DNA from: an uncultured Bacteroidales bacterium | Lineage (GTDB): Bacteria; Bacteroidota; Bacteroidia; Bacteroidales; Paludibacteraceae | NCBI GenBank assembly: GCA_944321745.1 | Contig: CALUML010000202.1 | Coordinates: 1 to 51,646, forward strand | DNA: 51,646 bases | Reading direction: 5' to 3' | Part shown: piece after piece, positions 1 through 8,319 of the stretch | Layout: each line of letters opens with the position of its first letter | Numbering within the stretch: position 1 is the stretch's first letter | Position numbers and translations under genes: made by a program | Notes under the pieces: generated by a model | Told to the model about the DNA's origin: nothing | Databases searched by the model: none | What the model saw: the letters and a program-made list of their open reading frames with translations, nothing else

Positions 1-210
1 CGTTGGCCTTGTGACGGACGGCTTTATCATCCGTAGGGCGTTGCCCTACGCTGGATGCCCCAAGGCCGTTGGCCTTGCGACGGTCGGCTTTATCATCCGT
101 AGGGCGTTGCCCTACGCTGAGTGCCCCAAGGCCGTTGGCCTTGCGACGGTCGGCTTTATCATCCGTAGGGCGTTGCCCTACGCTGAGTGCCCCAAGGCCG
201 TTGGCCTTGC
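1..210. repeat. 66-bp tandem repeat, three copies plus a partial
   Basis: Three full units begin at 1, 67 and 133, with a partial fourth at 199. Each holds the inverted repeat GTAGGGC-gtt-GCCCTAC. Units 2 and 3 are nearly identical and unit 1 carries a few changes. The frame is open across the array only because 66 is divisible by 3; I do not regard it as a gene. A block from the same unit recurs in inverse orientation near 35.5 kb. The left edge is cut by the window. Confidence 0.9.
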
Positions 211-228
211 AGCTGTCAACTTGTTATA

Positions 229-252
229 CTCGTAGCTCGTAGCTTGTAGCTC
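229..252. repeat. 9-mer repeat block (CTCGTAGCT / CTTGTAGCT)
   Basis: A short run of the dispersed 9-bp unit lies just before the first gene of the polysaccharide locus. The same unit surrounds the four-helix-bundle gene at 4.8 kb and recurs as AGTTACGAG near 13.5 kb. Confidence 0.75.
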
Positions 253-283
253 TTATTAACTTGTAACTTTAAAAAGACACATC

Positions 284-1402
284 ATGGCTTTCTGGAATTG
301 GAACATTTTGTTGGCTTTCGTGATAAGCGTGGTCTTCACGGGGGTACTTATCCCGCAGATTTTGTTGGTATCGTTCCGCAAAAAGTTGTTCGACCAGCCC
401 GACGCCCGCAAGATACACCACAGCGCGGTGCCCCGGCTGGGGGGCATCGCTTTCATGCCGGTGGCTCTGTTCACCATTGCGTTCCTGCTGGGGGTGAGCG
501 TGCTGCTGGGGCATGGCGAGATGGTGGACGGCCTGCGCGGCGAGGTGCTGGAGTTCTCGTTCGCTTTGTGCGCTTTGATATTGCTGTACCTGGTGGGCAT
601 GGCGGATGACCTCATCGGGGTGCAATACCGCGCCAAGTTTGCGGTGCAGATACTGTGCGCCGTGCTGCTGGTGACCTCGGGCGTGTGGATAAACAACCTG
701 TACGGCCTTTTCGGCATCCATGAGTTGCCTCGTGCGGTGGGCTGGCCGCTCACGGTGTTCGTGGTGGTGTTCGTCATCAACGCGGTGAACCTCATCGACG
801 GCATCGACGGGCTGGCGTCGGGGCTGAGCGGGGTGGCGTTGTTCTTCTACGGCGTGGTGTTCATCGGCATGGGGCGTTACATGTACGCCATGTTGGCGTT
901 CGTCACGCTGGGTGCGTTGGTGTCGTTCTTTTATTATAATGTGTTCGGCAACGCCGAAAAGCACAAGAAGATATTCATGGGCGATACCGGTTCGCTCACC
1001 ATCGGCATCATCCTGAGCTTCCTGTGCGTGTCGCTGGCCCGCTCGGACGGAGCGGGGCAGGTGCGCGCCACGGCGGAGACGTTCGTGTGGGCGTTCGTGC
1101 CGCTCATTGTGCCGTGCTTCGACGTGGTGCGGGTGGTGTTGCACCGGGCGCGCAACCACAAGCAGCTGTTCATGCCGGACATGAACCACATACACCACAA
1201 GCTGCTGCGGGCGGGCATGCCCCAGCGGCGGGTCATGCTGACGATATTGTCCACCAGCGTGGTGTTTGTGGTGGGCAATGTGTTGCTGTGTCCCACGGTG
1301 AATGTAAACATACTGCTGCTGGCCGACGTGCTGTTGTGGACGGTGGCCAACATCTGGCTCACGAAGTATATCAACAAGCGCGAAAGCGCGAAGGATGCGT
1401 GA
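284..1402 (+). CDS. WecA/MraY-family undecaprenyl-phosphate sugar-1-phosphate transferase
   Basis: This membrane enzyme should start repeat-unit synthesis by moving a sugar-1-phosphate from a UDP-sugar to undecaprenyl phosphate on the inner face of the cytoplasmic membrane. The protein has 372 residues and is mostly hydrophobic segments. Family landmarks are visible: an Asp pair at 108-109 (MADDL), NLIDGIDG at 169-176, GDTGS at 233-237 and a His-rich HIHHK loop at 302-306. It is the first gene of the locus and is followed by the export genes, the usual order in Bacteroidales polysaccharide loci. The donor sugar (GlcNAc-type or another HexNAc) cannot be read from sequence. No UpxY or UpxZ regulator gene is seen upstream. 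Confidence 0.93.
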   Translation: MAFWNWNILLAFVISVVFTGVLIPQILLVSFRKKLFDQPDARKIHHSAVPRLGGIAFMPVALFTIAFLLGVSVLLGHGEMVDGLRGEVLEFSFALCALILLYLVGMADDLIGVQYRAKFAVQILCAVLLVTSGVWINNLYGLFGIHELPRAVGWPLTVFVVVFVINAVNLIDGIDGLASGLSGVALFFYGVVFIGMGRYMYAMLAFVTLGALVSFFYYNVFGNAEKHKKIFMGDTGSLTIGIILSFLCVSLARSDGAGQVRATAETFVWAFVPLIVPCFDVVRVVLHRARNHKQLFMPDMNHIHHKLLRAGMPQRRVMLTILSTSVVFVVGNVLLCPTVNVNILLLADVLLWTVANIWLTKYINKRESAKDA

Positions 1403-1502
1403 AGAACGCGGAATCGTCTAATCGCGGAATCGATTATGCGGTTACGCGTTTCAGCGATTATGCGGTTCCCTCGTAACTTGTAACTCGTAACTATAAGTAT
1501 AT

Positions 1503-2306
1503 ATGAAACACCTTTTACTGGTAGCGGTGCTGGCGGCGGTGCTGGCATCGTGCGGCACGGCAAAGCAGGTTACCTACTTTCAGGACATCAAACCGGGAAC
1601 GGAGGAGCAAATCAAGGACTCGGCCGACATCCGCCTTGCCCCCAACGACAGGTTGTCGATTGTGGTGAGCAGCAAGAACCAGGAACTGGCGTTGTTGTTC
1701 AACCTGCCTACGGTGAGTTACCGCATGGGGCAGGCCAGCAGCACGGTGAACAACAGTAACGGCCAGGTGTCGGCCTACACGATCGATTCGAACGGCGAGA
1801 TAGACTTCCCGGTGCTGGGCAAACTCAAGGTGGCGGGCATGACCCGCGAGGAGGTAGGTGAGTATGTGAAGGGCAGGCTGATAGACGGCAACCTCCTGAA
1901 AGACGCGGTGGTGACGGTCGAGTTGCTGAACCTGTACGTGTCGGTGATTGGCGAAGTGAACAACCCCGGGCGTTATGCGATAGACCGTGACAACATGACC
2001 TTGCTGGACGTGCTGAGCCAGGCGGGCGACTTGACCATACAAGGTGAGCGGCAGCATGTGTATGTGTTGCGCACGCAGGGCAACAAGCAAACAAGCTACG
2101 AAGTGAACTTGTGTTCGTTGGATGACTTGCAGGCATCGCCGGCGTATTACGTGCAGCAGGGCGACGTGGTGTATGTAAGCCCGAACCCGATGCGCAGACG
2201 GCAGACCACCGTGAACGGCAACAATGTGCTCTCCATTTCGTTTTGGATGTCGGTGGCATCGCTTGCCATGTCGGTGGCTACTTTCTTGGGACTGCAAGGA
2301 AGGTAG
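1503..2306 (+). CDS. Polysaccharide export outer-membrane lipoprotein (Wza-like, SLBB)
   Basis: Likely exports the finished polymer across the outer membrane as a Wza-type oligomer. The 267-residue protein opens with a lipoprotein signal ending LASC, lipidated Cys17. The polysaccharide export domain follows at about residues 40-130 (APNDRLSIVV, then GEIDFPVLGKLKVAG). An SLBB-type segment comes next (VSVIGEVNNPGRYAI). A hydrophobic helix sits at the extreme C terminus (SFWMSVASLAMSVATFLGL), like the C-terminal helix that forms the outer-membrane pore in Wza. It is shorter than E. coli Wza (about 380 residues), as is common in Bacteroidota. It lies directly upstream of the Wzc-like partner. Confidence 0.93.
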   Translation: MKHLLLVAVLAAVLASCGTAKQVTYFQDIKPGTEEQIKDSADIRLAPNDRLSIVVSSKNQELALLFNLPTVSYRMGQASSTVNNSNGQVSAYTIDSNGEIDFPVLGKLKVAGMTREEVGEYVKGRLIDGNLLKDAVVTVELLNLYVSVIGEVNNPGRYAIDRDNMTLLDVLSQAGDLTIQGERQHVYVLRTQGNKQTSYEVNLCSLDDLQASPAYYVQQGDVVYVSPNPMRRRQTTVNGNNVLSISFWMSVASLAMSVATFLGLQGR

Positions 2307-2391
2307 GATGCTATCCCAACCCCCTAAAAGGGGCTTAAAGCATTGTTCATTATTAATTGTTCATTGATTAACTAATTGTTCATTGACGACT

Positions 2392-4743
2392 ATGGCAAAC
2401 AAGGTAAAGCCGGCAGAAGACTTTATGAGCATACGGGACCTGGTGCAGCTGTGCCTGTCCAAGTGGTATTGGTTTGTTATCTCTTTGGTGGTGACCCTCA
2501 GTGTGGCGGTGCTGTACATCAAACGCACACCTTCGGTATATACCCGCACGGCATCCATCCTGATCAAGGATGACACGAGCGGCAAGTCGGTATCGTCGGA
2601 CGCGGCTTCCTTGTCGGAGTTCGGCCTGTTCCACACGAACACGAATGTGAATAACGAAATCATTGCCCTGCAATCGCCCGCCCTCATGCAGAATGTGGTG
2701 AAACGGCTGCACCTCGACATTAATTATACGGTGGAAGGCCGCCTGCACGAGGTGGTGCTCTATGGCAATGCTTTGCCGGTGAACGTGTCGTTTCCCGGCT
2801 TGGGCGACGATGCGGGGGCCGGGCTTACCGTCCGCCTGCTGGCCGACCGCCGGGTCGAACTGTCTGCTTTCTCGGCAGGCGGCGAGGAACTGACCGGCCA
2901 GGCGGCTTGCACGGCGGTCTTGGGCGACACGGTGGCAACGCCCGTGGGGCCGGTGGTAGTGCAGCCTACGCGGTATTACCGGGGGGAATACTCCTTCCCC
3001 ATCGTGGTGACCAAGTCGAGCCTTTACGGCGTGACGCGTGGTTATGCGGCTGCACTCACGGTGGGGCTGCGCGACGAGAAAGCCTCGGTTATCGACCTTT
3101 CCATCAGCGATGTGTCCACCCAGCGGGCGGAAGACGTGCTGAGGACCCTGATAGCCGTGTATAACGACAATTGGATTCGCGAGAAAAACGCCGTTACGGC
3201 CAGCACCTCCTTGCTGATAGACGAACGCCTGGAGGTTATCGAGCAGGAGTTGAGCCACATTGATGAGGACATATCGTCTTACAAGAGCGACAACCTGTTG
3301 CCCGACGTGCAGGCCGCGTCGAGCATGTACATGGCCAAGTCGGCCGAGGCGGAAGGCAACATACAAATGCTGAGCAACCAGCTTTACATAGCGCGGTACA
3401 TCCGCAATTACTTGGTGAACATGGCTTCTTCCAACCAGTTGCTGCCCGTCAATTCGGGCGTGGAGAGCGGGAGCATCGAAAATCAGATTGCCGAGTTCAA
3501 TACCTTGCAGCTGCAACGCAACAGTTTGATAGCCAATAGTAGTGCCGATAACCCCTTGGTCAAGGATCTGGATCAGTCGCTGAGTACGATACGGGAGGCC
3601 ATCCTGATGTCGCTCGACAACCTGATAAACACGCTGAACGTGCAGATAGACTTCTTGAAGCAGCACGAGCAGGAAACGAAGGACCTGATTGCCGCCGGGC
3701 CGGAACAGGCAAAATATTTGCTGTCGGTGGAACGTCAGCAGAAGGTGAAAGAAGCCCTTTACCTATTCCTCTTGCAAAAGCGGGAGGAAAACGAACTGTC
3801 GCAGACCTTCACGGCCTACAATACGCGCGTCATCAATCCGCCTGCGGGCAGCCCGGCACCGACCGAGCCGAAGAAAGGCAGCATAATGCTTATGGCCTTG
3901 GCTGTTGGCCTGTTCTTGCCCGTGGTGGTGCTGTTCCTGATGGAGATGATGGACACGACGGTGCGTAGCCGGAAAGACTTGGAAGGGTTGAGCATTCCGT
4001 TCGTGGGCGAGATACCGCTTTACGAACCGAAAAAGCGCGTGCTGTCGCCGCACGAGCAGGTAACGGCCGTGGTGAAGGAAAAAGGGCGCGATGTGGTGAA
4101 CGAGGCGTTCCGTATCGTGCGCACCAACCTCGAATTCATGGATGGCGGCAAGGTGCCGGGGCGTACCGTGGTGGTTACTTCCATGAATCCCGGCAGCGGT
4201 AAGACCTTCATCTCGCTGAACCTCGCCCTCTCGTTTGCCATCAAGGGCAAGAAGGTGCTCGCCATCGACTTGGACATGCGCCGCAAGTCATTGAGCGACC
4301 GGGTGGACAAGACGGTGAAGATAGGGGTGTCCAACTACTTGGCCGAGCAAGTCGATTCGCTGGATGATATTATCCTGCGTTCGCCGCTTCATGCCGGTAT
4401 GGACGTGATACCTGTGGGCACCGTGCCGCCCAATCCCACCGAGCTGTTGTTCAGCAAACGGTTGGAAAACATGCTGGCCGAGTTGCGCAAGGAATACGAC
4501 TTGATATTGATAGACTGCCCGCCTTCGGAAATCGTGGCCGATGTGGCCATAGTGAACGAGCTGGCCGATATGATGCTGTTCATTGTCCGCTCCGGCTTGT
4601 TCGAACGCAGCATGTTGCCCGAACTGGACAACTTCTACACCTCCCGCAAATATAAGAACATGTCGCTTGTGCTCAACGGCACGAAATCACGCCACGCCAA
4701 GCAGTACTATGGCAAGTACTACGGGAAGTATTATGGTAAGTAA
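2392..4743 (+). CDS. Wzc-like chain-length determinant / BY-kinase
   Basis: Inner-membrane co-polymerase that sets chain length and couples polymerisation to export, with a cytoplasmic tyrosine autokinase. I use the ATG at 2392 (MANKVKPAED, 783 aa) rather than the TTG nine bases earlier. The Wzz domain occupies the N terminus, with a first membrane helix at about residues 25-45. A long periplasmic coiled-coil stretch follows, and a second membrane helix precedes the kinase. The kinase shows Walker A MNPGSGKT at 598-605, Walker A' DLDMRR near 626 and Walker B LILIDCPP near 704. The tail ends in three YYGK-type repeats, the tyrosine cluster phosphorylated in this family. Confidence 0.95.
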   Translation: MANKVKPAEDFMSIRDLVQLCLSKWYWFVISLVVTLSVAVLYIKRTPSVYTRTASILIKDDTSGKSVSSDAASLSEFGLFHTNTNVNNEIIALQSPALMQNVVKRLHLDINYTVEGRLHEVVLYGNALPVNVSFPGLGDDAGAGLTVRLLADRRVELSAFSAGGEELTGQAACTAVLGDTVATPVGPVVVQPTRYYRGEYSFPIVVTKSSLYGVTRGYAAALTVGLRDEKASVIDLSISDVSTQRAEDVLRTLIAVYNDNWIREKNAVTASTSLLIDERLEVIEQELSHIDEDISSYKSDNLLPDVQAASSMYMAKSAEAEGNIQMLSNQLYIARYIRNYLVNMASSNQLLPVNSGVESGSIENQIAEFNTLQLQRNSLIANSSADNPLVKDLDQSLSTIREAILMSLDNLINTLNVQIDFLKQHEQETKDLIAAGPEQAKYLLSVERQQKVKEALYLFLLQKREENELSQTFTAYNTRVINPPAGSPAPTEPKKGSIMLMALAVGLFLPVVVLFLMEMMDTTVRSRKDLEGLSIPFVGEIPLYEPKKRVLSPHEQVTAVVKEKGRDVVNEAFRIVRTNLEFMDGGKVPGRTVVVTSMNPGSGKTFISLNLALSFAIKGKKVLAIDLDMRRKSLSDRVDKTVKIGVSNYLAEQVDSLDDIILRSPLHAGMDVIPVGTVPPNPTELLFSKRLENMLAELRKEYDLILIDCPPSEIVADVAIVNELADMMLFIVRSGLFERSMLPELDNFYTSRKYKNMSLVLNGTKSRHAKQYYGKYYGKYYGK

Positions 4744-4748
4744 ATTTT

Positions 4749-4828
4749 AGCTACAAGCTACAAGCTACAAGCTACAAGCTACAAGCTACGAGCTACGAGC
4801 TACAAGCTACGAGCTACGAGCTACAAGT
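4749..4828. repeat. 9-bp repeat array (AGCTACAAG / AGCTACGAG), about 9 copies
   Basis: A tandem run starts just after the wzc-like stop and reaches the start of the four-helix-bundle gene. The unit is AGCTAC followed by AAG or GAG. Its reverse complement (CTTGTAGCT / CTCGTAGCT) is arrayed on the other side of that gene, so the two flanks are complementary. Confidence 0.92.
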
Positions 4829-4835
4829 GCGTGTT

Positions 4836-5195
4836 ATGCAAGAGATTAGAACGCATAAAGACCTATTGGTTTGGCAAAGGAGCATAGACTTGGTCGTCTC
4901 TATATACGAGGCAACAAGGTCATTCCCACAAAGCGAGTTGTTCTCTTTGACAAACCAAATACGTCGTTGTGCCACTTCTATTCCCGCCAATATAGCGGAA
5001 GGTGCTGGACGGAGAGGCAACAATGAGTTCAAGCAGTTTCTTTATATCGCATTAGGATCGGCAACCGAATTGGAGACGCATTTGATTCTTTCTGAGAAAC
5101 TGGGATATATAAAAGAAGGTGACTTTAATAGGCTAAATGACAGTCTGGCTGAGATAATTAGGATGTTGTCAGGGCTTATCAAATCGTTGAAGTGA
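4836..5195 (+). CDS. Four-helix-bundle protein (S23/IVP family, TIGR02436-like)
   Basis: A 119-residue protein starting MQEIRTHKDLLVWQ; a GTG nine bases upstream is a possible alternative start. The sequence follows the family closely: an early LxVWQ element, SELFSLTNQIRRCATSIPANIAEGAGR in the middle and an EFKQFLYIALGSATELETHL helix after it. The family includes proteins encoded in intervening sequences of 23S rRNA and the Avd accessory proteins of diversity-generating retroelements. No reverse transcriptase or rRNA is seen here, so its job in this locus is unknown. It is bracketed by complementary 9-mer arrays. It looks like a hitchhiker rather than a sugar gene. Confidence 0.92.
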   Translation: MQEIRTHKDLLVWQRSIDLVVSIYEATRSFPQSELFSLTNQIRRCATSIPANIAEGAGRRGNNEFKQFLYIALGSATELETHLILSEKLGYIKEGDFNRLNDSLAEIIRMLSGLIKSLK

Positions 5196-5216
5196 ATCGT
5201 AACTCGAAGAAGTGTA

Positions 5217-5343
5217 CTTGTAGCTCGTAGCTCGTAGCTTGTAGCTAAAAGAAGGCTTGTAACTTGTAGCTTAAAAAAATAGGTATAACAAAAGGCTCGT
5301 GCTTATAGCTGTACTTGTAGCTTGTAGCTCGTAGCTCGTAGCT
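5217..5343. repeat. Complementary 9-mer blocks downstream of the four-helix-bundle gene
   Basis: Two 30-bp blocks, 5217-5246 and 5314-5343, consist of CTTGTAGCT/CTCGTAGCT units, the reverse complement of the array at 4749-4828. A transcript spanning the region could fold the flanks into a stem with the gene in the loop. Confidence 0.9.
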
Positions 5344-5351
5344 TTAAAAAC

Positions 5352-6236
5352 ATGAAAGGAATCGTCTTAGCGGGTGGAAGCGGAACTCGCCTGTACCCCA
5401 TTACCAAGGGAGTGAGCAAACAATTGTTGCCGGTGTATGACAAGCCGATGGTGTATTATCCCATATCGGTGTTGATGCTGGCGGGCATTCGGGAGATATT
5501 GATTATCTCCACACCGGCGGACTTGCCCGGCTTCAAACGCCTGTTGGGCGATGGGTCGGACTATGGCGTGCGCTTCGAGTATGCCGAGCAGCCTTCGCCC
5601 GACGGGTTGGCGCAGGCGTTTATCATTGGCGAGCAGTTCATCGGCAATGACTCGGTGTGCCTGGTGCTGGGCGATAATATCTTCCACGGCGTGGGCTTCT
5701 CGCAGTTGTTGAAAGAGGCCGTGCAGAATGTGGAGCGCGACCACAAGGCCACCGTGTTCGGCTATTGGGTGGACGACCCGCAGCGCTATGGCGTGGCGGA
5801 GTTCGACAAGGAGGGAAACTGCCTTTCCATCGAGGAAAAACCGGAACACCCGAAGTCGAACTATGCCGTGGTCGGCCTGTATTTCTATCCCAACAAGGTG
5901 GTACAGGTGGCCAAGCATATCAAACCCTCGGCGCGGGGCGAGTTGGAGATTACCACCGTCAACCAGGAGTTTTTGCAGGCGGGCGAACTGAAAGTGCAGA
6001 CTTTGGGACGCGGCTTCGCTTGGCTCGACACCGGCACGCACGACTCCCTGGCCGAGGCATCTATCTTTGTCGAAGTGATAGAAAAGCGGCAAGGACTTAA
6101 AATTGCTTGCCTCGAAGGCATTGCCTACCGCCACGGCTGGATTACGGAGGAACACATGCGTGCCCTCGCCCAGCCCATGATTAAAAACCAGTACGGGCAG
6201 TACCTGCTGAAAGTGATTGATGAGTTAAAACAGTAA
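5352..6236 (+). CDS. rmlA: Glucose-1-phosphate thymidylyltransferase RmlA
   Basis: Joins dTTP and glucose-1-phosphate to give dTDP-glucose, the first step of dTDP-L-rhamnose synthesis in the cytoplasm. The 294-residue length is standard. The nucleotide-binding start [16 protein letters not shown] is followed by the [16 protein letters not shown] signature and [12 protein letters not shown] around the metal-binding Asp. The C-terminal region ([13 protein letters not shown]) is also typical. It is followed by rmlC after a gap filled by an inverted repeat, then rmlD; rmlB lies 4.7 kb further down. Regulation is not obvious, and transcription probably continues from the upstream export genes. Confidence 0.97.
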   Translation: MKGIVLAGGSGTRLYPITKGVSKQLLPVYDKPMVYYPISVLMLAGIREILIISTPADLPGFKRLLGDGSDYGVRFEYAEQPSPDGLAQAFIIGEQFIGNDSVCLVLGDNIFHGVGFSQLLKEAVQNVERDHKATVFGYWVDDPQRYGVAEFDKEGNCLSIEEKPEHPKSNYAVVGLYFYPNKVVQVAKHIKPSARGELEITTVNQEFLQAGELKVQTLGRGFAWLDTGTHDSLAEASIFVEVIEKRQGLKIACLEGIAYRHGWITEEHMRALAQPMIKNQYGQYLLKVIDELKQ

Positions 6237-6239
6237 ACT

Positions 6240-6344
6240 ACCCCCAACCCCCTAAAGGGGGCTTTGTGGGGTACGCAAAGACGCAAAGGTGAGACTATAA
6301 AAAAAGAAACAAGCATATTAAAACCCCTTTAGGGGGTTGGGGGT
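6240..6344. repeat. Inverted repeat with perfect 21-bp arms between rmlA and rmlC
   Basis: The left arm (6240-6260) and right arm (6324-6344) are exact reverse complements. Each arm also contains a small CCCCTAAAGGGG or CCCCTTTAGGGG palindrome, so two alternative folds are possible: one large stem or two small hairpins. A related single copy (CCCCTAAAAGGGG) lies at about 2320-2335 between wza and wzc. Confidence 0.88.
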
Positions 6345-6347
6345 CTT

Positions 6348-6902
6348 ATGGACGTTATCCAAACAACAATTGACGGGGTGGTGATTATCGAACCCCGTAT
6401 TTTCAAGGATGCTCGCGGTTACTTTTTCGAGAGCTTTTCGCAGCGCGAGTTTAGTGAGAAAGTCTGCCCGGTAGAGTTCGTGCAGGACAATGAAAGCATG
6501 TCGTCCTACGGGGTGATGCGTGGGTTGCATTTCCAGCGTCCGCCGTTCGCGCAGGCCAAACTGGTGCGGTGCGTGCGGGGCGCGGTGCTCGACGTGGCGG
6601 TCGATATTCGCAAAGGCTCGCCCACCTACGGGCAGCATGTGGCGGTGGAGTTGACCGAGGACAACCACCGGCAGTTCTTCATCCCGCGAGGCTTTGCCCA
6701 CGGTTTCGCCGTGCTGAGCGAGGTGGCGGTATTCCAGTACAAGTGCGACAATTTCTACCATCCCGAGGCGGACGGGGGCATCAGCATCCTCGACGCGAGC
6801 CTCGGCATCGACTGGCGCATACCGACCGGCCGGGCCATCCTGAGCGACAAGGACACGAAGCATGCCTTGTTGAAGGATTTCGATTCGCCGTTTGAGTTTT
6901 AA
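6348..6902 (+). CDS. rmlC: dTDP-4-dehydrorhamnose 3,5-epimerase RmlC
   Basis: Epimerises dTDP-4-keto-6-deoxyglucose at C3 and C5 to the L-lyxo-4-hexulose form, the third step of dTDP-L-rhamnose synthesis. The 184-residue cupin has the catalytic His in RGLHFQ (His61), the Asp-containing DVAVDIRKGSPTYG segment at about 82-95, and IPRGFAHGF, which lines the active site. The length is normal. The start ATG comes right after the inverted repeat. Context between rmlA and rmlD supports the assignment. Confidence 0.96.
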   Translation: MDVIQTTIDGVVIIEPRIFKDARGYFFESFSQREFSEKVCPVEFVQDNESMSSYGVMRGLHFQRPPFAQAKLVRCVRGAVLDVAVDIRKGSPTYGQHVAVELTEDNHRQFFIPRGFAHGFAVLSEVAVFQYKCDNFYHPEADGGISILDASLGIDWRIPTGRAILSDKDTKHALLKDFDSPFEF

Positions 6903-7060
6903 TCTGGGGACACATAGTCCATATCATTCTTACTTGTGTGATAGCAAACCGGAAGCACACATAGCAGGCTTGTTGGACGAATAAAAGCCATGTGTGCTAT
7001 GTGTACCCTAAATAACTAAAAATTTAGCCTCCCTTCGGGGGGAAGGTTGGAGGGACTTTT

Positions 7061-7930
7061 ATGAACATATTAGTAACCGGTGCCAACGGGCAGCTCGGCC
7101 ATGAGATGCAGCTGGCAGCCAAAGAAAGTGAAAATACATACGTCTTCACCGATGTGGCGGAAGGCTATGAAAAGTTGGACATTACCAACGTGGACGAAGT
7201 GTGCCGCATGGTGCGCGAACGTAACATTCAAGTGATAGTGAATTGTGCCGCCTATACCAATGTGGACAAGGCTGAGGATGATGTGGTCATGGCCGACCTG
7301 CTCAACAACCGGGCGGTGGAAAACCTGGCCGTGGCCGCCAAGGAGGCGGATGCGGTGCTGGTGCATGTATCGACCGATTATGTGTTCCAAGGCGACCGCA
7401 ACGTGCCGTGCCGGGAAGACTGGCCCACGCACCCGCTGGGCGTGTACGGGCAAACCAAGTTGGCGGGTGAACAGAGCTTGTTGCGGGTAGGATGCCGTTA
7501 TCTCATATTCCGCACGGCGTGGCTGTATTCTGCCTTCGGCAAAAACTTTGTCAAGACCATGCAGAACCTCACGGCCACGAAAGATAGCCTGAAAGTGGTG
7601 TTCGACCAAGTGGGCACGCCCACCTATGCAGGCGATTTGGCCGCCTTGATTTACCACATTATAGAAAACGACCAACTCGACAAACAAGGCATTTACCATT
7701 ACAGCAACGAAGGCGTGTGCTCGTGGTACGATTTTGCCAAGGAAATCTGCGCCTTGAGCGGCAACGTGTGCGACATTCAGCCCTGCCACAGCGACGAGTT
7801 CCCCAGCAAGGTGCAGCGTCCCCATTTCTCCGTGCTCGACAAGACCAAGGTCAAGGAAACCTTTGGCATCACCGTCCCCTATTGGAAAGACTCGTTAGTG
7901 AAGTGCATCGAAGAGTTGGGGAATAAGTAG
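7061..7930 (+). CDS. rmlD: dTDP-4-dehydrorhamnose reductase RmlD
   Basis: NAD(P)H-dependent short-chain-dehydrogenase-fold enzyme that makes dTDP-L-rhamnose in the last step of the pathway. The Rossmann motif GANGQLG is at residues 7-13, STDYVFQG at 104-111, and the catalytic Tyr-x-x-x-Lys at Y129/K133 (YGQTK). The 289-residue length is normal. A 158-bp gap upstream holds the sequence CCTCCCTTCGGGGGG, a small hairpin, and no gene. Confidence 0.96.
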   Translation: MNILVTGANGQLGHEMQLAAKESENTYVFTDVAEGYEKLDITNVDEVCRMVRERNIQVIVNCAAYTNVDKAEDDVVMADLLNNRAVENLAVAAKEADAVLVHVSTDYVFQGDRNVPCREDWPTHPLGVYGQTKLAGEQSLLRVGCRYLIFRTAWLYSAFGKNFVKTMQNLTATKDSLKVVFDQVGTPTYAGDLAALIYHIIENDQLDKQGIYHYSNEGVCSWYDFAKEICALSGNVCDIQPCHSDEFPSKVQRPHFSVLDKTKVKETFGITVPYWKDSLVKCIEELGNK

Positions 7931-7988
7931 TTGCGTGTGTAATCAAGTAAATTTTCACCTAAAAGGTTATAAATCGGAGTGTGGCGAT

Positions 7989-8306
7989 ATGAATCCCCAT
8001 CAAGTAATGGATAGCATTCGAAAGGTGGCAAAGGAAACCTTGCCACCGAATGGCAGGTTATTGCTTTATGGGTCGCGTGCCAGGGGCGATGCACGGAGTG
8101 ATTCAGACTGGGATTTGTTGATTATTTTGGATAAACCCCGGATAGAGCAGAGTGATTACGATGACATCGTATTTCCGTTTACTTATTTGGGCTGGGGACT
8201 TGGTGAAAGCATAATACCGATTATTTATACGAAAAAAGAGTGGGAGGGTAATTCCTTTTTGCCTTTTCATAAGAATGTGGAACGTGATAAAATTGAGTTG
8301 TCATGA
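7989..8306 (+). CDS. MNT-type nucleotidyltransferase domain protein
   Basis: Minimal nucleotidyltransferase of the kind found in MNT/HEPN toxin-antitoxin pairs. From the ATG at 7989 (MNPHQVMDS) it is 105 residues; a GTG at 7935 in the same frame would add 18 residues unlike the family. The active-site signature is complete: LLYGSRARGDARSDSDWDLL, with the Gly-Ser pair and the two metal-binding Asp residues. In Bacteroidota relatives the next gene is normally a HEPN-domain partner. Here an ATG overlaps the stop (ATGA at 8303-8306) but its frame closes after 19 codons, so the partner seems lost. The gene is unrelated to rhamnose synthesis and splits the rml set. Confidence 0.85.
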   Translation: MNPHQVMDSIRKVAKETLPPNGRLLLYGSRARGDARSDSDWDLLIILDKPRIEQSDYDDIVFPFTYLGWGLGESIIPIIYTKKEWEGNSFLPFHKNVERDKIELS

Positions 8307-8319
8307 GTTTGAGCGATTT

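Noticed and set aside
11-235. 74-codon open frame with a repeated 22-residue unit
   Set aside because: It exists only because the 66-bp DNA repeat has no stop in that frame; no start context or family supports a protein.
4836-5195. Diversity-generating retroelement accessory gene (avd)
   Set aside because: The protein family fits, but no reverse transcriptase, template repeat or variable repeat was seen nearby.
6240-6344. Invertible promoter of the Bacteroides capsule type
   Set aside because: The inverted repeat could allow inversion, but the 63 bp between the arms holds no TAnnTTTG promoter and no invertase gene is in the window.
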